A DNA stretch of 64,000 bases, taken from Xanthomonas vesicatoria ATCC 35937. GTDB taxonomy: Bacteria > Pseudomonadota > Gammaproteobacteria > Xanthomonadales > Xanthomonadaceae. Each line of letters starts with the position of its first letter. Position 1 is the stretch's first letter. Below are positions 62,713 to 64,000 of this stretch, in pieces. The notes below the pieces were generated by a model. The model had not been told where the DNA came from, did no database searches, and saw nothing but the letters and a program-made list of their open reading frames with translations. The stretch covers positions 4,588,001 to 4,652,000 of the forward strand of contig NZ_CP018725.1 of NCBI RefSeq assembly GCF_001908725.1, in the 5' to 3' direction. Both the position numbers and the translations under genes were made by a program.

Positions 62713-63962
62713 CACCAGGGCACTCCCAGGCCATGGGCCACATCCACACCGCTGCGCAGGCCGTCTTCGTGGAAGCCGAAGCCCCACGCCGCACCGGCAA
62801 ACCAGGTGTGGTGGCGGCCCTGGATTTCTGCCTTGCGCTCCTGCGCCGCCAACGCAGCGGCATTCTGTACCGGGTGGCGGTAGCGCATGCGCCGCAGCAC
62901 CTTGGCCGGGTCGATGTCGTGATCGCGGTTGAGGCTGACGATGAAGGGCTGCGGCGCGTCGATCGACTGCAGTGCGTTCATCCAGTAACTCACCGTGCAG
63001 GGCGCCTGCGGGTCGGCCGGTACATGCGCATTCCACGCCGCCCAGGCGCGCTTGTCGCGCGGCAACACGCGCGCATCGGTATGCAGCACGGTGTCGTTGT
63101 CCTGGTAAGTGATGCCGCCCAGGATCTGCTGTTCCGATGCGGTGGCATCGCTGAGCAAGGCCAGTGCATCGTCGGCATGGCAGGCCAGCACCACCTCGTC
63201 GAAGTATTCCTCGCCGCGCAACGAGCGGAGCATGATGCCATCGGGTGTGCGCCGGATCGCATGGACCGGCGTGGACAACCGCTCCAGTACTTGCCAACGC
63301 CGCCGCAGTGCACGCACATAGCTGTTGGACCCGCCACGCACCACCTGCCATTGGGGCCGGTCGCTGAGTTGCAGCATGTGGTGGTTGGTCATGAAGCCGA
63401 TCAGCTGGCCCATCGGAAATTCAAGGATGGTCTGGGAGGGCGAGGACCACAGCGCCGACGCCATCGGCACCAGATGCTGGTCGCGGAACGCGGCCGAATA
63501 GCCATGCCGCTGCAGGTACGCGCCCAGCGTGCTGAAGCGCTCCTCGCTATGCAGTACCGCCGGCGCCTGCCGATAAAAGCGCCGCAGGTCCGCGAGCATG
63601 CCCCAGAAGCGCGGGCTGAGCAGGTTGCGCCGCTGGCAGAACAAGCCATCCAGACTGCCGGCGTTGTATTCCAGCCCGCTGCCGGCATCGTGCACCGAAA
63701 AACTCATCGTCGTCGGCTGCGATGCCACGTCTAGTTCGGCAAACATGCGGGTCAGCAGCGGGTAGTGCTGCGGGTTGAAGACGATAAAGCCGCTGTCCAC
63801 CGCGTAGCGCTGGCCGTCCAGGTGGATGTCGTGCGTGTGGGTATGACCGCCGAGATAATCGGCCGCCTCGAACAAGGTGACTTCGTAGCGCCGCGACAAT
63901 AGCCACGCCGCACCCAGGCCGGCGATTCCGCTGCCGACCACGGCAATCCTGCCCTCGCTCAT
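62712..63962 (-). CDS. FAD-dependent amine-oxidase-like oxidoreductase
   Basis: A 416-residue flavoprotein. The N-terminal 'VVGSGIAGLGAAWLLSRR' and 'FEAADYLGGHTHTHD' bind FAD. 'DSGFIVFNPQHYPLLTRMF' and the C-terminal 'GAAWGFGFHEDGLRSGVDVA' are typical of the group paired with DUF1365. In Rhodobacter the corresponding singlet-oxygen-induced operon encodes homologues linked to furan fatty acid synthesis, where a flavoprotein introduces a double bond; this role is inferred here. First complete gene of the operon in the window. Confidence 0.9.
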   Translation of the reverse strand: MSEGRIAVVGSGIAGLGAAWLLSRRYEVTLFEAADYLGGHTHTHDIHLDGQRYAVDSGFIVFNPQHYPLLTRMFAELDVASQPTTMSFSVHDAGSGLEYNAGSLDGLFCQRRNLLSPRFWGMLADLRRFYRQAPAVLHSEERFSTLGAYLQRHGYSAAFRDQHLVPMASALWSSPSQTILEFPMGQLIGFMTNHHMLQLSDRPQWQVVRGGSNSYVRALRRRWQVLERLSTPVHAIRRTPDGIMLRSLRGEEYFDEVVLACHADDALALLSDATASEQQILGGITYQDNDTVLHTDARVLPRDKRAWAAWNAHVPADPQAPCTVSYWMNALQSIDAPQPFIVSLNRDHDIDPAKVLRRMRYRHPVQNAAALAAQERKAEIQGRHHTWFAGAAWGFGFHEDGLRSGVDVAHGLGVPW

Positions 63963-64000
63963 CGCGCCACCCGTTGCCCGCGGCGCGTGAGCAGGGCCGG
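63959..64000 (-). CDS. Possible C-terminal end of the next upstream gene
   Basis: In the minus frame ending in TGA at 63959-63961, the window edge encodes 'PALLTRRGQRVAR' and stops so that it overlaps the oxidoreductase ATG (atga). This matches the overlap pattern of the operon, so an upstream partner gene likely continues outside the window. Only 13 residues are visible, so it is not identifiable. Confidence 0.35.
   Translation of the reverse strand, partial: PALLTRRGQRVAR

Noticed and set aside
1-64000. CRISPR arrays, tRNA/rRNA genes, insertion sequences, integrases
   Set aside because: Looked for repeats with regular spacers, cloverleaf-like segments and transposase motifs; none seen by eye.

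Overview
The window is a GC-rich (roughly 64% by eye), densely coded chromosomal segment that reads as a Xanthomonas (Xanthomonadaceae) genome. This rests on gene order (lepA-lepB-DUF4845-rnc-era-recO), on recognisable Xanthomonas proteins, on REP-like palindromes of the type carrying 'aggagcgcg...cgcgatga', and on degenerate dispersed 'gattcgggatt' repeats between genes. No rRNA, tRNA, CRISPR array, integrase or insertion sequence was seen. The window looks like core chromosome with a few accessory or decaying spots.

Layout. 1-5315: translation and RNA-processing block (lepA 3' end, lepB, DUF4845, rnc, era, recO) with an unrecognised secreted protein inserted between era and recO. 5434-12572: response regulator with an HPt domain, rlmD, a secreted hypothetical, a CYTH protein, a DsbA/FrnE-like oxidoreductase, and a flavoprotein-photolyase pair. 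12936-17128: recycling cluster nagZ-hpt-mtnP, a cold-shock gene with its own promoter and terminator, and an FAD monooxygenase. 17466-23445: the ligase-associated DNA-damage-response operon (exonuclease, ATP-dependent ligase, Lhr-like helicase, PdeM endonuclease, all overlapping), including an unexpected 77-codon ORF that exactly tiles the exonuclease-ligase gap. 23690-28858: a frameshifted bactofilin with a coupled zinc-ribbon protein, a CHASE3-GGDEF diguanylate cyclase, two Ala-rich lipoproteins and a thiolase. 29018-37136: an S8 autotransporter protease, an amino-acid dehydrogenase, a Sel1/prolyl-hydroxylase fusion, a YgjP-like metalloprotease and small proteins. 38108-40118: an ECF sigma operon in which two of three genes are frameshifted, the last at a nine-G tract. 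40238-49310: an Hsp70-like protein, an FKBP isomerase lacking a start codon, CDF and MFS transporters, an L,D-transpeptidase and an Old Yellow Enzyme. 49564-57788: small stress-type proteins, an RNA 2',3'-cyclic phosphodiesterase, an HD protein, and a convergent AcvB/VirJ hydrolase and MprF pair that should act on the same aminoacyl-phospholipids. 58132-63962: a six-gene minus-strand operon for lipid modification with two cyclopropane-synthase-type methyltransferases, a flavin amine-oxidase-like protein, DUF1365, DUF2878 and DUF1295.

Two themes stand out. First, three tightly coupled enzyme sets (DNA repair, membrane aminoacylation, fatty-acid modification) each imply a coordinated function. 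Second, four lesions (bactofilin frameshift, ECF sigma frameshift, G9 tract in the DUF4097 gene, lost FKBP start) fall within about 18 kb. They mean either sequence error or genuine decay/phase variation, and read-level checking would decide.
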